Shown piece after piece: positions 8,426 through 16,481 of a stretch of DNA of 64,000 nt. Made by a program: the position numbers and the translations under genes. Origin of the DNA: Granulicella sp. L60 (GTDB taxonomy: Bacteria; Acidobacteriota; Terriglobia; Terriglobales; Acidobacteriaceae). The stretch's first letter is position 1, and each line of letters starts with the position of its first letter. The notes beneath the pieces were generated by a model that saw nothing but the letters and a program-made list of their open reading frames with translations, searched no databases and was not told the origin of the DNA. Location: assembly GCF_009765825.1 (NCBI RefSeq), contig NZ_LMUR01000018.1, positions 182,071-246,070 of the forward strand. The letters run 5' to 3'.

Positions 8426-9016
8426 TTGGAGTCTGGGTTGTGGCAGATCGTGCGGGCGGATCTCTACCGATACAAAGGTAAGGCGGATCTGCGTTCGTTT
8501 CTCTCCGCGTATGTGCATGATCCGGGTTTTCGGTTTACCTACTACCTTCGCAAGGTTGCGTTCTATGGTCAGAGGAAGAGGTCGATTGGGATCTTCGGAT
8601 ATATCTACAATCGAATTCTTTTGAATCACTATCGATTCAGGTATGGGTTTGATATATCGCCGACGATGAGCCTGGGGCGGGGATTTTATCTGGGGCACTT
8701 TGGGGGCGTTGTGATCAGCCCCTTCGCGGTGTTGGGGAACAATGTGAATGTGGCGCAGGGGGTGACGATCGGTGCGGCTAGCAGGGGGTCGCGTGTGGGG
8801 GCGCCGACGCTTGAAGATCGCGTGTGGGTTGGAGCGAACGCGATTATCGTGGGTAAGGTGACGATTGGGCAGGAGGCGCTGATTGCGCCCGGGGCCTATG
8901 TGAACTTCGATGTGCCGGCGAATGCGGTGGTGCTGGGGAATCCGGGCAAGGTGGTGGCGGAGACGGGTTCGGCGGGATATGTGAACAGGGTGATGGAGGA
9001 CGAGAGAGCGGGCTGA
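8426..9016 (+). CDS. CysE-like serine O-acetyltransferase family protein (hexapeptide repeat)
   Basis: 196 aa. The TTG start at 8426 is supported by GGGAGG eight bases upstream. The N-terminal part is helical (IVRADLYRY, DPGFRFTYYLRKVAFY). The C-terminal part is a left-handed beta helix with GFYLGHFGGVVISPFAVLG, VAQGVTIG and DRVWVGANAIIVGKVTIG, ending in VLGNPGKVV as in serine acetyltransferases. Many relatives of this size act on sugars in polysaccharide clusters rather than on serine, and no cysteine gene is adjacent, so the acceptor is uncertain. It is convergent with the polyprenyl synthase gene with only 15 bases between the stops. Confidence 0.75.
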   Translation: MESGLWQIVRADLYRYKGKADLRSFLSAYVHDPGFRFTYYLRKVAFYGQRKRSIGIFGYIYNRILLNHYRFRYGFDISPTMSLGRGFYLGHFGGVVISPFAVLGNNVNVAQGVTIGAASRGSRVGAPTLEDRVWVGANAIIVGKVTIGQEALIAPGAYVNFDVPANAVVLGNPGKVVAETGSAGYVNRVMEDERAG

Positions 9017-9031
9017 ATGCTTTCGCTCGGC

Positions 9032-10021
9032 CTAGCGGTCGCGGGTGGTGACGAAGCCGGGAACCCAGAGCAGGGCGCGCTTGGCGTCGGAGTCGGGCAG
9101 GTCGGCGATGGTGAGTCGGGCGGCCTCGGCGTAGGCGCAGGCTGTGTCCATGGCGTAGTCGATGGAGCCGTGGCGGTGGAGGATCTCGAGGATCTCCGGG
9201 TGCGAGACGCGGGCGAAGCTGCGGTCGGCCAGAACAGTGCGAATGGCCTCGCGGTCGGCTCCGGTTCCGCGCTCCAAGGCATGGATTACGGCTAGCGTGG
9301 CCTTGCCCTCGCGCAGATCGCTGGCGACCGGCTTGCCGAGAATGTCTTCTGCCGCGGTGAGGTCCAGGACGTCGTCGACGATCTGGAACGCGAGGCCGAG
9401 GTTGCGACCGTACTCGCCGAGCTGGGATTCCATCTCTTCCCCGGCGTGGGTGATTGCGGCTCCAAGCTGCATGGAGACCTTGAACAGGCAGGCGGTCTTG
9501 CGGAAGATGAGGTCGAAGTACTCCTCTTCGTTGATGAGGTGGCCGAGCTTCTGGATCTGCAATAGCTCGCCTTCGACCATCTGCTGTGTGAGCGAGATCA
9601 ACAGTTCGAGGACGCGGAAGTTGCGTTCTTCGAGAGCCGTGGAGAAGGACTGCATGTAGAGCCAGTCGCCGGCCAGGACGCACTTGGCGTTGCCCCAGGT
9701 GGTGTTGGAGGAGGGCCGTCCGCGGCGGGTGTCGGCTTCGTCGATGATGTCGTCGTGTACGAGGGTGGCGGTGTGGAGCATCTCGACGACTGCGCCAAGG
9801 CGGATGCGGCTCTCGCTGGTGCAGCCCAGCGCCTTGGCTGAGAGCAGAAGCAGAAGAGGCCGGATGCGTTTGCCGCCACCGGCGATCAGGTAGCGCGCGA
9901 TGTCGGTGATGACCTCGACCTTCGAGTCCGATTGGCGGGAGAAGTCCTGCTCGATGGCGGCCAGGTCGTCACGGAGAAGGTCGAAGACCTCGGCTGCGGT
10001 CGCGATGGAGAGCGTGCTCAC
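9032..10021 (-). CDS. ispB: Trans-polyprenyl diphosphate synthase
   Basis: 329 aa. It contains GGGKRIRP, the first aspartate-rich motif DDIID (90-94) and the second DDVLD (216-220), with the RG and KT residues expected of E-isoprenyl synthases. It extends farnesyl-type primers with isopentenyl diphosphate to make the long side chain of menaquinone; mqnA elsewhere in the window fits this. Product length cannot be read from sequence alone. The residues before the first motif (M-L-H-T-A-T-L-V-H) are those of long-chain, octaprenyl-like enzymes. It follows yajQ on the same strand after a 159-base gap. Confidence 0.9.
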   Translation of the reverse strand: MSTLSIATAAEVFDLLRDDLAAIEQDFSRQSDSKVEVITDIARYLIAGGGKRIRPLLLLLSAKALGCTSESRIRLGAVVEMLHTATLVHDDIIDEADTRRGRPSSNTTWGNAKCVLAGDWLYMQSFSTALEERNFRVLELLISLTQQMVEGELLQIQKLGHLINEEEYFDLIFRKTACLFKVSMQLGAAITHAGEEMESQLGEYGRNLGLAFQIVDDVLDLTAAEDILGKPVASDLREGKATLAVIHALERGTGADREAIRTVLADRSFARVSHPEILEILHRHGSIDYAMDTACAYAEAARLTIADLPDSDAKRALLWVPGFVTTRDR

Positions 10022-10128
10022 TTATAAATCAGAGTATCAGGATGTGGATTCGGCTTCAGGTTCATCTCGAAAAAATGGAACATCTTGAAAAAATGATAGG
10101 GAATGTTGATTGGGGCAAGGAAACGGCT

Positions 10129-10157
10129 GGCAGGGTGGCGAAGTTCCGACCCCTGCC
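10129..10157 (-). terminator. Possible terminator after yajQ
   Basis: The stem GGCAGGG/CCCTGCC has a 15-base loop and is followed on the minus strand by a short T-containing tract (GTTTCC). It lies 24 bases beyond the yajQ stop and before ispB. The T-run is weak. Confidence 0.35.
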
Positions 10158-10180
10158 GTGCCTTTGCCGTGGAAGTTGTG

Positions 10181-10681
10181 CTAGCTCGACCGGAAGTTGG
10201 TGAACTGAAGCTCGACGCCGATGTCCTTGCCACGAAGCAGCGCCATGACCTCCTGCAGGACGTCGCGGTCTTTGCTTACCACGCGGACGGTGTCGCCCTG
10301 GATGCTGGCCTGCGCCTTCTTCTTCGAGTCCTTGATCGCGGCAACGATGATCTTCGCCTTCTCCGACGGGATGCCCTGGACCAGCTTGATCTTCTGCCGG
10401 ACGCTGGAGTTGGATGCGGGCTCGATCTTCTCGAACTCGAGGTTCTTGAGCGAGACGCCGCGCTTTACTAGCTTCTGCGAAAGAATCTCGATGACCGCCT
10501 TGAGGGTGTAATCGTCCTGGCTGGCGAGCTGGATGGTCTCGGTGCCTTCGAGTTCAATCTTGGACTTCGAACTCTTCAGGTCGAAGCGCGCGTTGACCTC
10601 TTTGGTCGCCTGATCGATGGCGTTCTTTACTTCCTGGAGTTCCACTTTGCTGACTACATCGAAGCTGTTATCGGATGCCAT
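10181..10681 (-). CDS. yajQ: YajQ-family nucleotide-binding protein
   Basis: 166 aa from the ATG at 10681, with AAGGA seven bases upstream. The N-terminal MASDNSFDVVSKVELQEVKNA and the RFDLK and VRVVSKDRDVLQEV segments are diagnostic for YajQ (UPF0234). These are two-domain ferredoxin-like proteins that bind nucleotides, and in Xanthomonas a homologue binds cyclic di-GMP. The cellular role here is unknown. It lies between tatD and the polyprenyl synthase gene in a row of minus-strand genes. Confidence 0.93.
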   Translation of the reverse strand: MASDNSFDVVSKVELQEVKNAIDQATKEVNARFDLKSSKSKIELEGTETIQLASQDDYTLKAVIEILSQKLVKRGVSLKNLEFEKIEPASNSSVRQKIKLVQGIPSEKAKIIVAAIKDSKKKAQASIQGDTVRVVSKDRDVLQEVMALLRGKDIGVELQFTNFRSS

Positions 10682-10783
10682 ATGTTTTTCCTTGTACCTG
10701 TCGTTGTCTATTATGTCAGGCGGCCGCGTCGTATGTAAGGTCAATGATTTGTGGGGCGAGGATCTGTGGGGCCGATGATCGGA

Positions 10784-11635
10784 TCAACGCGCTGCGGGAA
10801 AGAGATTCCTGAAGTTTGCCGTTGTCAGGGCAGCGAGCTCTTCCGGTGAGATGCCGCGAAGGGTCGCCAGGGCTGCTGCGGTGTAGGCCACAAGTGCGGG
10901 CTCGTTGCGTTGTCCGCGATGGGGGATGGGCGCGAGGAACGGGCAGTCGGTCTCGATGAGGATGCGGTCGGAGGGTGCGGCGACGGCGGCGTCGCGGATG
11001 CTTTGGGCTTTCGGGTAGGTCAGATTGCCCGCGAAGGAGAGATGAAAGCCCGCGGCGACCGATCGTTGCGCCTGCTCCACGCTGCCGGAGAAGCAGTGCA
11101 TGATGCCGCCGAGGTGGTGAGGCGTCCAGTGTTCTTGAATGAGCGCGAGAAGGTCCTCCCACGCGTCGGCGGTGCCGTACTTTTCCTTGGCCTGCGGCGT
11201 TGCCAACTCGCTGGTGCGGCAGTGAATCAGGATGGGCTTGCGCGCGGCGGCGGCGACCTTCATTTGAGCGACGAACGCTTGCTGCTGCGTGGGGATGTCA
11301 GGATTTTCGAGATGGTAGTAGTCGAGGCCGATCTCGCCGATGGCGATGCACTTTGGGTCGGACGCAAGAACAGCGAGCCTGTCCAGCGCTTCGGGAGAGG
11401 CGTTGTGCGCTTGTTCCGGGTGAATGCCTGCACTGGCGAAGATTCGCGGCAGATCGGAGCCGCTGGAGCTGTTGGCGATATCGAGCGCGAGGTGCATCTG
11501 CGATGGGCCTTCGCCGATGCCGATGGCAAGCACAGTTTCTACTCCGGCGGCGTATGCGCGGCGAAGCACCTCTGTGCGTTCGGTTGAGGTTTCGGTATAA
11601 AAGTCCAGGTGGGCGTGGGAGTCGATCAGAGGCAT
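10784..11635 (-). CDS. tatD: TatD-family metal-dependent deoxyribonuclease
   Basis: 283 aa TIM-barrel hydrolase. Metal ligands are visible in order: DSHAHLD at the N-terminus, GEIGLDYY, LIHCR, MHCFSGS and ETDCPFL. The family includes 3'-5' DNases and some editing nucleases. The protein is slightly longer than typical, with an inserted segment after HCRTSEL. It follows the GNAT gene by 77 bases on the same strand. Confidence 0.92.
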   Translation of the reverse strand: MPLIDSHAHLDFYTETSTERTEVLRRAYAAGVETVLAIGIGEGPSQMHLALDIANSSSGSDLPRIFASAGIHPEQAHNASPEALDRLAVLASDPKCIAIGEIGLDYYHLENPDIPTQQQAFVAQMKVAAAARKPILIHCRTSELATPQAKEKYGTADAWEDLLALIQEHWTPHHLGGIMHCFSGSVEQAQRSVAAGFHLSFAGNLTYPKAQSIRDAAVAAPSDRILIETDCPFLAPIPHRGQRNEPALVAYTAAALATLRGISPEELAALTTANFRNLFPAAR

Positions 11636-11712
11636 AAGGGTTCACTCTAAGGGTACAGGGAAAGGCGTTTGGCACGCATTGAACCGCGAGCGAAGACAAC
11701 GGCGGTTGCAGG

Positions 11713-12234
11713 CTATGGAGTCGGTTTGGACATCTCGTATTCGATGAGGGCGGGGTCGTTGGGATAAGGCTCGGTGTTTCCTGTCATCGAGAATCCAAGG
11801 CGTGTGTAGAAGGCGATTGCCGGGTGGTTGCTGCTGGTGACTGTGAGTAGAAGAGTGTGGGCTCCGCGGTGAGTCGCCCATCGTTCGATGGCGTCGATGA
11901 GTATCTTGCCGACGCCTGATTGCCGGTGATCGGGTGCGACCCACATGGAGATCAGATGGGCCTTCTGCGGGTTCTGCTCATTCAGGTAGGACGCGGCGAT
12001 ACCGCAGTAAGCGTCTGCCCGCTCCTCTTCATTTTGCTCTTCATCGAATGCAAGATAGCCTGTGGATCTGTCGTTGCTCCAGTTTGCAGAGCGTTCAATC
12101 CACGCGTCGTCTGTGAGTTGCGACTCTTTGGAGTAGGTGCTTCCAAAGGCGCTGGGTGTATCTTGCAAAGCTCGAAGCCGAACTGCTTTGAAGATGAGTG
12201 CGCGGTCGGGTGTGATGGGTTTGAGGACGATCAT
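11713..12234 (-). CDS. GNAT-family N-acetyltransferase
   Basis: 173 aa single GNAT domain. The acetyl-CoA loop is seen in APDHRQSGVGKILIDAIERWA, followed by the beta strand TLLLTVTSSNHPAIAFYTRLGF, typical of small-molecule or protein acetyltransferases. The substrate cannot be inferred. It begins 12 bases after the IPT/NHL gene and so is probably translated from the same message. Confidence 0.85.
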   Translation of the reverse strand: MIVLKPITPDRALIFKAVRLRALQDTPSAFGSTYSKESQLTDDAWIERSANWSNDRSTGYLAFDEEQNEEERADAYCGIAASYLNEQNPQKAHLISMWVAPDHRQSGVGKILIDAIERWATHRGAHTLLLTVTSSNHPAIAFYTRLGFSMTGNTEPYPNDPALIEYEMSKPTP

Positions 12235-12246
12235 GCGATGGGACTG

Positions 12247-13320
12247 TTAGAAGAGCTTACGGCCTTCGATGTCCAGCGCGACGTGATACAGCGCGCTGCG
12301 GGTGGCAAGGGCGGCGCAGCCGTCTTCCAGAAAGGCGAGGCCGACGAGGTCGTTGCCGGAGACGGCGAGCGTGGCCTGGTGATGGCGGTCGATGCGGACG
12401 ATGCCGCGCTGGCCGTGGAGACTGGCAGCAACGTAGAGATTGTCGTCGACGTCGAAGGCCATCCCCTGAGCGCGGCCCAGGCCACGGAAGAAGACGGTGG
12501 TGTTGCCGTCGCGGTCGATGGCGTGGATGGACTGGCTGGAGGAGGTGGTGGGACCGGTGACGAAGAGGATGCCTGCGTCGTTGAAGGCGAGGTGATAGGC
12601 GGCGATGCTGGGTTCGAGCGTGGCGTAGACGAAGATCTCTCCGCTGATGCCTGGAGCTTCACCCTGCGCGATCTTGAAGATGGTGCCGGAGCGGTCGCCG
12701 ACGTAGAGGTTGCCGTCGCGGTCGAAGGCGATGCCGGTAGCGATGCCCATGCCCTCGGCGTAGGTGGAGACTGCGCCCTCCGGAGAGATACGGTAGACCG
12801 TACCCTCGGCGCGGGAGCTGGCGTAGAGATAGCCGTCGGGGGCGAAGGAGAGGCCAGTGGCGTTGAGGAGTTCGCGAACGAAGGGGCGGATCTGAAAGTC
12901 GCGCTGGATCTGGAAGATGGAGACGGGGACGGCCTGGCCGCGGGAGCCGGAGACGGTGGCGTAGACGTTGCCGTCGGCGTCGACTGCGGGGTTGGAGACG
13001 GGGTGGAGATTTTCTGCCATGGGGACTGCGACGCGAAGAGGGAGCGGATTGCTGTCGGCTCCGTTGCGATGCAGGATGAGGTCGCCGGAGATGGTGCCTT
13101 CAGGAACGCGGATGGTGGCGCGGGTGGGTCGGGTGAGGATGATGGGTGCGGAGATGTCGCCGATGGAGGCGCGGGGGATGCGGTCGCCGTGGGGCTCCAG
13201 GTGCGAGCCGTGGACGTCTACCTCGCCGCCGGGCATGGAGGCAGCGGGAGTGATCCGGTCGAGATGTGGGACGGGGGAGTCTGGCTTTTCGGTGGTGAGC
13301 AGAGAGCGAAGGGAGGTCAT
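12247..13320 (-). CDS. IPT/TIG plus NHL beta-propeller protein
   Basis: 357 aa from the ATG at 13320 (an upstream in-frame start is possible). Residues about 15-95 look like an IPT/TIG Ig-like domain (ITPAASMPGGEVDVHGSHL). The rest is an SMP-30/NHL-like six-bladed propeller with repeated blade motifs: AVDADGNVYATVSG, SFAPDGYLYASSR, AFDRDGNLYVGDRSG and AFDVDDNLYVAAS. No signal peptide is evident, which is unusual for this class. Related proteins include gluconolactonase-like enzymes and binding scaffolds, so the activity is open. It sits between pgpA and the GNAT gene in a co-directional run. Confidence 0.75.
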   Translation of the reverse strand: MTSLRSLLTTEKPDSPVPHLDRITPAASMPGGEVDVHGSHLEPHGDRIPRASIGDISAPIILTRPTRATIRVPEGTISGDLILHRNGADSNPLPLRVAVPMAENLHPVSNPAVDADGNVYATVSGSRGQAVPVSIFQIQRDFQIRPFVRELLNATGLSFAPDGYLYASSRAEGTVYRISPEGAVSTYAEGMGIATGIAFDRDGNLYVGDRSGTIFKIAQGEAPGISGEIFVYATLEPSIAAYHLAFNDAGILFVTGPTTSSSQSIHAIDRDGNTTVFFRGLGRAQGMAFDVDDNLYVAASLHGQRGIVRIDRHHQATLAVSGNDLVGLAFLEDGCAALATRSALYHVALDIEGRKLF

Positions 13321-13386
13321 AGCTGGGTTTAGCGTAGCCGGGCACGGAGGTGAGCGCAACTGAGGAGGTCGAATCGCTGCGTGAGG

Positions 13387-13896
13387 CTAGAAGACGAGGT
13401 GGATGAGTTGGGCGGCAGCGAGGGCGAAGATGCCGGCGGCCACGTCGTCGAGCATGATGCCGGTGCCGCCGTGGAGGCGCTCGAGCTGGCGGATGGGTGG
13501 GGGCTTGAGGATGTCGAAGATACGGAAGAGGAGAAGCGAGATGCCGGCGTGCGGCCAGTCGATGGGGATGGCGATGAGGGCGATGAGCTGGCCGGCGACT
13601 TCGTCGATGACGACGTGGCCGGGGTCTTCGAGGCCGGACTCGTTGGCGACGATGGTGGCGGCGGGGATGCCGATGAGGGTGACCAGGACGGCTGCGATGG
13701 CGGTGCCGATGGCGAGCGCGGCGGGCGCCGGGTGAAGGAGGTGAGCTGCGGCGTACCAGAGCAGGACCGCGGAGACGCTGCCGTAGGTTCCGGGACCGGG
13801 CTTCAGCAGGCCTGCTCCGAAGAAGGTTCCGACGGCCCAGGCCCAGAGGGTCTTCTTCTCGGAAGGTGCGTGGAGCTGGATGTTGGAGTTGGCCAC
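13387..13896 (-). CDS. pgpA: Phosphatidylglycerophosphatase A
   Basis: 169 aa membrane protein with the PgpA signatures GAGLLKPGPGTYGS, VVIDEVAGQLIAL and FRIFDILKPPPIRQLERLHGGTGIMLDDVAAG. It dephosphorylates phosphatidylglycerophosphate to phosphatidylglycerol at the inner membrane. The GTG start overlaps the yacG stop by one base (TAGTG), indicating translational coupling. Confidence 0.93.
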   Translation of the reverse strand: MANSNIQLHAPSEKKTLWAWAVGTFFGAGLLKPGPGTYGSVSAVLLWYAAAHLLHPAPAALAIGTAIAAVLVTLIGIPAATIVANESGLEDPGHVVIDEVAGQLIALIAIPIDWPHAGISLLLFRIFDILKPPPIRQLERLHGGTGIMLDDVAAGIFALAAAQLIHLVF

Positions 13897-14111
13897 TAGT
13901 TTACGTCGTCGTCGTTCTGACGATTGTGTTTGTTGGAGCGGGCGAGTTCTTCCAGCAGATCAGGATCCTGAATGGGCGAGGAGATCTTGTAGTCTCCGCT
14001 GGCCCACTTGCCGAGATCGAGGAGGCGGCAGCGGTCGGTGCAGAAGGGGAAGTACTCGTCGGTGGCGAGAACGACTTTGCGGCATGTGGGGCAGAAGAGA
14101 GCTTTGGACAT
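13896..14111 (-). CDS. yacG: YacG-like zinc-binding protein (DNA gyrase inhibitor family)
   Basis: 71 aa. It has the treble-clef zinc site CPTC...CTDRC (C-x2-C-x15-C-x3-C), followed by RCRLLDLGKWASGDY and an acidic tail, as in YacG proteins, which bind GyrB in E. coli. It is translationally coupled to pgpA and lies 63 bases downstream of rimO. Confidence 0.9.
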   Translation of the reverse strand: MSKALFCPTCRKVVLATDEYFPFCTDRCRLLDLGKWASGDYKISSPIQDPDLLEELARSNKHNRQNDDDVN

Positions 14112-14174
14112 GGCAGTATCGATTGTAAATTTTTACGCGATGAACTTGTAGTCTTCACCGCGAAGAGTTGACGG

Positions 14175-16064
14175 CTACTCGAGGATGCGGGCGACGACGT
14201 CGTAGTCGTGGGACTCGGTGATCTCGGCGCGGTAGAAGGTACCGGGGACGAGGGTTTCGTGGGGGCCGAAGTCGTTGATGAAGACCTTGCCGTCGATCTC
14301 GGGTGCGTGGAGCGAGGTGCGACCCTCCCAGAGAAGCTCGGTCTCTTCGGACTCGCCTTCGACGAGGAGGTCGATCTCGCGGCCTACCCACTCGGCTTTG
14401 GATTTGGTGCTGATCTTCTGCTGGAGCTTCATCAGCTTGCGGCGGCGGGCCTGGATGGTGCGGTTGGGCACCTTGGTGTCATCGGCGAGGTTGAAGGCGG
14501 CTGCGCCCTCTTCGTCGGAGTAGGTGAAGACGCCGAGCCAGTCGATCTTTGCGGCGGTGATGAAGGCTTCAAGTTCCTTGTAGTCGGCCTCGGTCTCGCC
14601 GGGGAAGCCGACGATGAAGGACGTGCGGATGACGATGCCGGGGACGATGCGGCGGGCCTTGGTGATGAGGTCGAGGAAGATCTGGGCGTTGCCGCCGCGC
14701 TTCATCGTTTTCAGGACACTGGTGCTGGCGTGCTGGAGGGGAACGTCGAGGTATTTGGAGATGGTGTCGTGCTTCGCCATCGTCTCGAGCAGGCGCGTGG
14801 TGACCTTGTTCGGGTAGGTATAGAGGAAGCGCAGCCAGCGAAGGCCGGGAAGTACCGCGAGGGCGTCGAGGAGCGTGGCGAGGCCGTCGGTGAAGCCGAG
14901 GTCTTCGCCGTAGCAGGTGGTGTCCTGGCCGATGAGGGTGATCTCGCGGACGCCCTGCTTGATGAGGTTTTCGGCCTCGGCGATGATCGACGACATGCGG
15001 CGGGAGCGGAACTTGCCGCGTAGCTGAGGGATGATGCAGAAGCTGCAGGGATGGTCGCAGCCTTCGGCGATTTTGATGTAGGCCGAAGCGCGAGGGGTGG
15101 TGAGGATGCGCGGGGTGGCGTCGTTGTAGAGGTACTCGGGCAGGGCGGCGGTGGCTCCGTCCCAGGACTCGCGGGAGAAGCGGCCCTGCTGCTGGCGGAG
15201 GTCACCTTCGGGGCGGGAGGTGTTGCCGGGGTCGATGCCAATTGGCAGGTGGGCGATGTGTTCGCCGCTATGGTTCAGGGGCTCGTCGCCGTGGGTGGTG
15301 CCGGTCTCGGCGAGGGACTGGACGATGCGGAGCTGCGGGGCGATCTCGCGGTCGTGCTCCGGGTCGGCGAGCGGGCGGGAGTGCTGGCTGACGGCGCTTT
15401 GGGCGCGGCCTATGAGCTGTTGTGCGCTGTCCGATTCGAGCTGGGCGACTTCGCCGTCGGTCTGGGCCATGCCGATGGGGTGGGTGTGGATGGTGGCTTC
15501 GGGCGTGCCCTGCGGGAGGATGTTGAAGGGCGAGTCGTTGTGCGCGTGGCCGCTGGGGGTGAGGCCGGCGGCGGCGAGGATGGCTTCGAGTTCGCCCGTG
15601 CCTACGACTGCGTCCACTTCCGGGATGTTCTTCTGGATCTCGTCGCGGTAGCGTTCGACGAGGCAGCCGGCGACGACGATGCGCTGGGCCTTTCCGCCGA
15701 ACTGCTGCTTGTGCTGGACCATCTCGAGGATGGTGTTGACGGACTCCTGCTTGGCCGAGTCGATGAAGCTGCAGGTGTTGATGACGATGATCTCGGCGTC
15801 TTCGGCACGGGGGGTCAGCTCGGCTCCGCCGTGGTGGAGAAGTCCCATCATGACCTCTGAGTCGACGAGGTTTTTGGGGCAGCCGAGGGAGACGAAGCCT
15901 ATCTTGGGCCTGGGCCTGGCGTGCTGGGACGCGGGGGCTTCGGGCACACCGATAGTGTCGATTGTCGCAGGGGGAGTCACAGAGTTCCATTCTACCAAGT
16001 TTGACCCTCCGGTGCGGTCTGGCCGCGGCTGGTTATGTGGGTTGATGTGGTTGGAGTCGGACAC
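14175..16064 (-). CDS. rimO: Ribosomal protein S12 methylthiotransferase RimO with a long linker insertion
   Basis: 629 aa, much longer than the usual 430-450. The N-terminal methylthiotransferase domain has the first-cluster cysteines C62 (SLGCPKN), C98 (INTCSF) and C134 (AGCLVERY). The radical-SAM motif C336-x3-C340-x2-C343 (GCDHPCSFC) follows, then a TRAM-like C-terminal domain. The insertion is a Gln/His/Pro-rich, low-complexity stretch at about residues 170-305 between the two iron-sulfur domains. There is also an extra N-terminal tail of about 50 residues. RimO adds a methylthio group to an aspartate of S12. The GTG start is preceded by a G-rich tract, and start certainty is moderate. 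Confidence 0.9.
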   Translation of the reverse strand: MSDSNHINPHNQPRPDRTGGSNLVEWNSVTPPATIDTIGVPEAPASQHARPRPKIGFVSLGCPKNLVDSEVMMGLLHHGGAELTPRAEDAEIIVINTCSFIDSAKQESVNTILEMVQHKQQFGGKAQRIVVAGCLVERYRDEIQKNIPEVDAVVGTGELEAILAAAGLTPSGHAHNDSPFNILPQGTPEATIHTHPIGMAQTDGEVAQLESDSAQQLIGRAQSAVSQHSRPLADPEHDREIAPQLRIVQSLAETGTTHGDEPLNHSGEHIAHLPIGIDPGNTSRPEGDLRQQQGRFSRESWDGATAALPEYLYNDATPRILTTPRASAYIKIAEGCDHPCSFCIIPQLRGKFRSRRMSSIIAEAENLIKQGVREITLIGQDTTCYGEDLGFTDGLATLLDALAVLPGLRWLRFLYTYPNKVTTRLLETMAKHDTISKYLDVPLQHASTSVLKTMKRGGNAQIFLDLITKARRIVPGIVIRTSFIVGFPGETEADYKELEAFITAAKIDWLGVFTYSDEEGAAAFNLADDTKVPNRTIQARRRKLMKLQQKISTKSKAEWVGREIDLLVEGESEETELLWEGRTSLHAPEIDGKVFINDFGPHETLVPGTFYRAEITESHDYDVVARILE

Positions 16065-16066
16065 TC

Positions 16067-16355
16067 CCCACCCCGTAGTTTTTCTGTCAAAGTCTTCATT
16101 CTTTTCAAGTTAGGTTTGGACTTCTTCTTGGAATCAAAGGAAAAGTCCCATAAAGTGCAGATCTCTCTGCCAAAGTCTTCAATCTGCTTGGCTTACGTAT
16201 TGAATCCTCAGTTAAAAGCAAAACCCCGGATGGTGACCGGGGTTCTCGCCTGATTTTTAATCTCTACTTCCATGATAGCTCGCGGGAGGTAACTTCTGCG
16301 CAAGGCGCATCTATCTCATTTCAAGCTGGATAGGTGCGGGCAGGGCTTGACATAT
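16067..16355 (+). repeat. Structured intergenic element, copy A (see also 54699-54951)
   Basis: Sequence and layout match a second copy at 54699. Shared blocks in order are: a CCCCACCCC start; CTGTCAAAGT and CAAGTTAG-like words; GGCTTACG; a terminator hairpin; TCTCTACTTCCATGATAGC; a GGAG-GTAA-CTTC hairpin; a GCGC-AAG-GCGC hairpin; and GGGCTTGACA near the end. The CAAAGTCTTCA word occurs twice inside this copy. Stems are kept while bases differ between copies, which suggests a structured RNA or a conserved mobile element. It lies upstream of the secreted-protein gene at 16482. The family is unknown. Confidence 0.6.
16222..16244 (+). terminator. Terminator-like hairpin inside structured element A
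   Basis: A perfect stem AACCCCGG/CCGGGGTT with a 7-base loop is followed by GATTTTT after a short gap. The corresponding hairpin of copy B has different closing bases but is also perfectly paired. Confidence 0.65.
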
Positions 16356-16481
16356 TTAGTTTGTGGGCGTTGTTCTCACACGCCAGAGGTCTGTCATCGA
16401 ACACGAACGTATTGAAGCCTTCTGCCCGCTAACGGCTTCGAAGGGGCGTGGGCTGAGTGAGGCCTCGTATGATGGTTATCC

